NCBI GenBank assembly: GCA_947627205.1
Contig: CANQVE010000005.1
Span: 23,731 to 87,730, forward strand
DNA length: 64,000 nucleotides
Reading direction: 5' to 3'
Source: an uncultured Clostridia bacterium
Lineage (GTDB): Bacteria; Bacillota; Clostridia; Oscillospirales; Ruminococcaceae
Shown here: positions 61,845 to 64,000 of the stretch, in pieces
Layout: each line of letters starts with the position of its first letter
Position numbering within the stretch: the stretch's first letter is position 1
Notes under the pieces: generated by a model
What the model was told of the DNA's origin: nothing
The model's input: the letters and a program-made list of their open reading frames with translations, nothing else
The model's database searches: none
Made by a program: the position numbers and the translations under genes

Positions 61845-62914
61845 TTATGTTACAATAGATTACAAAAGCACAAGATACCCATAATGGAAATAATCAAATT
61901 TAAATAACTGCAGTTTTATAATGCAATTATTGCCGTAATTAAATACGACTTTTTAATTTGCGTTCTTTTACTTTCTCAAATATCTCTCTGCTAACGATTG
62001 CCTCATGATTATTTTCAATAAAGTACATATCCAACTCACCCTCATTTTTCTTGCGTTTTCCCGTTAGAAAGTCCTCGGTAAAACTCTTTTGCATAAGAAC
62101 ATCGCCGACATACTTTTCATTGGAGAGAATACGGTCAATAGTTGAAGTACTCCAGACATCCTTGCCCGTTACAGTTTTGATGCCGTTTTCCTCAAGATAT
62201 TTCTTGATTTTACGAACGCCCCAGCCGTTCAAGTACAGATCAAATATTTTTCTCACAAAAACAGCCTCGGATTCAACAATCACCAATCTGCCGTTTTCAT
62301 CTTTGTCATAACCTAAAAAACGCGTGCAGTTAAGACACACTTTTCCCTCGCGCATTCTCTCGCGAATTCCCCATTTGATGTTATCGCTCATATTTTTGCT
62401 CTCTTCTTGTGCAAATCCCGCGTAAATTCCCATCATTACCCGCATCTCCTTATCATAGTTGTTTAAGTTTTCTTTCTCAAAATAAACTTTAACACCTGAG
62501 TTGAAAAGCTCATACAGCGTCTTTAAAGTGTCCAACGTATTTCTTCCAAAACGACTTATTGATTTTGTCATGATCAGGTCGATCTTTCCACTTTTACAAG
62601 CCTTAAGCATTTTCATAAATTCGGGACGTTTCTTCAGCTGAGTTCCCGAGGCACGCTCGGCATATATTTTCACCAATTGCCACCCTTTGTGTTCTGTTAT
62701 CAGCTTTTCATAGTATGAAATCTGCGCTTCAAGACTTGATTCTTGTTCATCATGATTTGTGCTTACTCGACAGTAGGCTGCAACTCGAAGTTTATTCATC
62801 GTTTACCTCCAAAAAATAAAACCGCAGGAATGTTTAAACTTGCGGTTAATGAATATATAAAACAAAAGCTACATTCTTTGTGCGTTTTGCACTAAAAATG
62901 TAGCTTTCAACTTG
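61845..62914 (-). mobile_element. Right inverted copy of the serine-recombinase segment
   Basis: Reverse complement of 34234-35402: intact recombinase gene, upstream hairpin ACCGCAGGAATG...CTTGCGGT, hairpin AAAGCTACATT / AATGTAGCTTT and ending CAACTTG, which corresponds to the CAAGTTG right after the tRNA-Leu CCA on the left. The copy stops exactly there; no tRNA piece is attached. A family C array follows. Confidence 0.85.
61939..62799 (-). CDS. Serine site-specific recombinase, intact copy
   Basis: This 286-residue recombinase has a resolvase catalytic domain with Arg11 and Ser13 in YCRVSTN, SRFGRNTLDTLK and the KENLNNYDKEMRVMMGIYAGFAQEES segment, then a recombinase domain (GYDKDENGRLVIVESEAVFVRKIFDLYLNGWGVRKIKKYL is seen as the family's helical DNA-binding part, about 165-205). 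It ends at KVKERKLKSRI without the zinc ribbon and coiled coil of the usual 450-550-residue enzymes, so it is a short form. The ATG follows TTGGAGGTAAACG. The left copy at 34348 is inactive. Confidence 0.92.
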   Translation of the reverse strand: MNKLRVAAYCRVSTNHDEQESSLEAQISYYEKLITEHKGWQLVKIYAERASGTQLKKRPEFMKMLKACKSGKIDLIMTKSISRFGRNTLDTLKTLYELFNSGVKVYFEKENLNNYDKEMRVMMGIYAGFAQEESKNMSDNIKWGIRERMREGKVCLNCTRFLGYDKDENGRLVIVESEAVFVRKIFDLYLNGWGVRKIKKYLEENGIKTVTGKDVWSTSTIDRILSNEKYVGDVLMQKSFTEDFLTGKRKKNEGELDMYFIENNHEAIVSREIFEKVKERKLKSRI

Positions 62915-63620
62915 TCTAACCTTTACAAAAAAGACTTTTCTACTCAATATACCAAAACCGCTTTTCGGGGAGTGCACTTTTTTACGGTTTTGCGAGCGCA
63001 GCGAGCAAAATTGAATTGCCGTAAGGGCAATTCAAAGTAAAAATGTGCAGCATTGAAGCCCGCCGTAGAGGCGGGCTTCAATGCGTGTCTAACCCTTACA
63101 AAAAAGATTTTCCTAACCTATATGTCAAAATCACTTTTCGGGAAGTGCGCATTTTTACGGTTTTGCGAGCGCAGCGAGCAAAATTGAATTGCCGGAAGGG
63201 CAATTCAAAGTAAAAATGTGTAGCATTGAAGCCCGCCGTAAAGGTGGGCTTTAACGCGTGTCTAACCCTTACAAAAAAGATTTTCCTAACCTATATGTCA
63301 AAATCACTTTTCGGGAAGTGCGCATTTTTACGGTTTCGCTTTAGCAAAATTGAATTGCCATAATGGCAATTCAAAGTAAAAATGTGCAGCGTTGAAGTCC
63401 GCCGTAAAGGCGGGCTTCAATGCGTGTCTAACCTTTACAAAAAAGATTTTTGCAAGTTAGAATTTAAAACCACTTTTCGGGAAGTGCGCATTTTTACGGT
63501 TTCGCTTTAGCAAAATTGAATTGCCATAATGGCAATTCAAAGTAAAAATGTCGCAGCGTTGAAGCCCACCGTAAAGGTGGGCTTCAATGCGTGTCTAACC
63601 TTTACAAAAAAGATTTTTTT
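62915..63620 (-). ncRNA. Tandem array of four family C structured units
   Basis: Four units begin at 62915, 63088, 63261 and 63427 (TCTAACC), periods 173, 173, 166 and 167 bp, ending at TCTAACC 63594. On the minus strand a promoter (TTGAGA 63674-63669, 17 bp, TATAAT 63651-63646) and GGGACGGAGCAAAAAAATC precede the array, as at 41869. Each unit has two perfect hairpins (GAAGCCCRCC/GGYGGGCTTC and GAATTGCC/GGCAATTC) with paired changes between units. No shared open frame. Either a structured RNA locus or an expanding palindromic repeat. Confidence 0.55.
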
Positions 63621-63686
63621 GCTCCGTCCCCATAACTAAATTATATCACATTTTTCGAAACCTCTCAACAACTTATTTCAGCTTTA

Positions 63687-63998
63687 TTACATCCCCATTG
63701 CCATTCCCTGATACTCAGACTCGCTCTCATTCCCATCGAAATCTTCGGATTCCTCGTCCTCGCTCGGCTCATTGTCCAAGTCCTCGACTTCCTCATCATA
63801 AAGTTTCTCGTCCTCGTTTTCTTCCTCGGAAACGTCCTCAAAATTGCCCGAAACGGCTGCGCTTTCCTGCTCCTCGTGTTGTTCCTCTACTTCTTCGGTT
63901 TCGTCCTCACAACCGCTCACATCGGCTGTTTCGGGTTGCTCAGACAGACCTGCTCTTTGTGTCAGATCGCACTCGATCTCGATAAGTCCAATCACAAA
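63687..63998 (-). CDS. Acidic-tail protein, 3' part, cut by window edge
   Basis: The frame is open to the right window edge (only the C-terminal 103 residues are seen). After a short start (VIGLIEIECDLTQRAGL) the product is almost entirely Glu, Asp, Ser and Asn and ends YQGMAMGM. I recognise no family. A truncated inverted copy of the gene end lies at 41715-41851. The GTG at 63995 could be a start, but no ribosome site can be seen, so it is treated as partial. Confidence 0.6.
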   Translation of the reverse strand, partial: FVIGLIEIECDLTQRAGLSEQPETADVSGCEDETEEVEEQHEEQESAAVSGNFEDVSEEENEDEKLYDEEVEDLDNEPSEDEESEDFDGNESESEYQGMAMGM

Positions 63999-64000
63999 CT

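Noticed and set aside
34234..62914. Prophage
   Set aside because: No capsid, terminase, portal, tail or lysis gene is visible in the segment.
62915..63620. CRISPR-like array
   Set aside because: Units are 166-173 bp and nearly identical over their length, with no short repeats parted by unique spacers, and there are no cas genes.

Overview
The window looks like part of a chromosome from a gut or rumen clostridium of the Ruminococcaceae/Oscillospiraceae type. Supporting this are a SCIFF peptide with its radical SAM maturase, an Amt-PII fusion, AGCS and CotH proteins, many lipoproteins with Ser-rich linkers, AGGAGG-type ribosome sites and strong TTGACA-17-TATAAT promoters. The species assignment is inference.

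Positions 1-33.7 kb are mostly ordinary chromosome. They hold an FtsX-type permease end, a MIF-like tautomerase, two flavin reductase-like proteins, uracil-DNA glycosylase, SCIFF and its maturase, a DUF4236 protein, HtrA, the Amt-PII fusion, a diverged methionyl-tRNA synthetase-like protein, a PHP phosphatase, an alanine/sodium symporter, a GntR-controlled ABC transporter operon, a DUF389 protein and a series of lipoproteins (LRR, BspA, transglutaminase-like, CotH, papain-like). Gaps are filled by two families of short palindromic repeats (called A and B here), and a roughly 310 bp inverted repeat brackets two lipoprotein genes.

At 33.8-34.2 kb a tRNA-Leu(CAG) follows two tRNA-like units with an exact 160 bp period, all behind one promoter. 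Directly after the tRNA CCA begins a roughly 1.1 kb sequence carrying a serine recombinase gene; an inverted copy lies at 61.85-62.91 kb. The left copy is dead (frameshift and loss of the active-site Arg) and the right copy is intact. Between them is a composite island. It has AT-rich defence-like segments: AAA-TOPRIM, an ADP-ribosyltransferase and an FRG protein at 35.9-39.8 kb; a six-gene ParB / PD-(D/E)XK / SNF2 / ParB / radical SAM / GHKL operon at 49.1-56.6 kb; and a SIR2 pair at 58.0-59.9 kb. A more chromosome-like block at 40.4-48.1 kb separates them, holding rhodanese-TtcA and an ATP-grasp / alpha-E / transglutaminase / two M14-like operon. Relics of other recombinases, TnpV and a DUF1016 nuclease mark repeated insertion and decay.

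The candidates for new biology are: (1) the six-gene operon at 49.1-56.6 kb; (2) a structured, promoter-preceded repeat family (C) with compensatory base changes, in four tandem units at 62.9-63.6 kb; (3) shared hexaloop/terminator leaders in front of the ammonium transporter and the ATP-grasp operon, which suggest common nitrogen control; (4) the tRNA-like 160 bp repeats; and (5) an orphan structured leader in front of the LRR lipoprotein gene.
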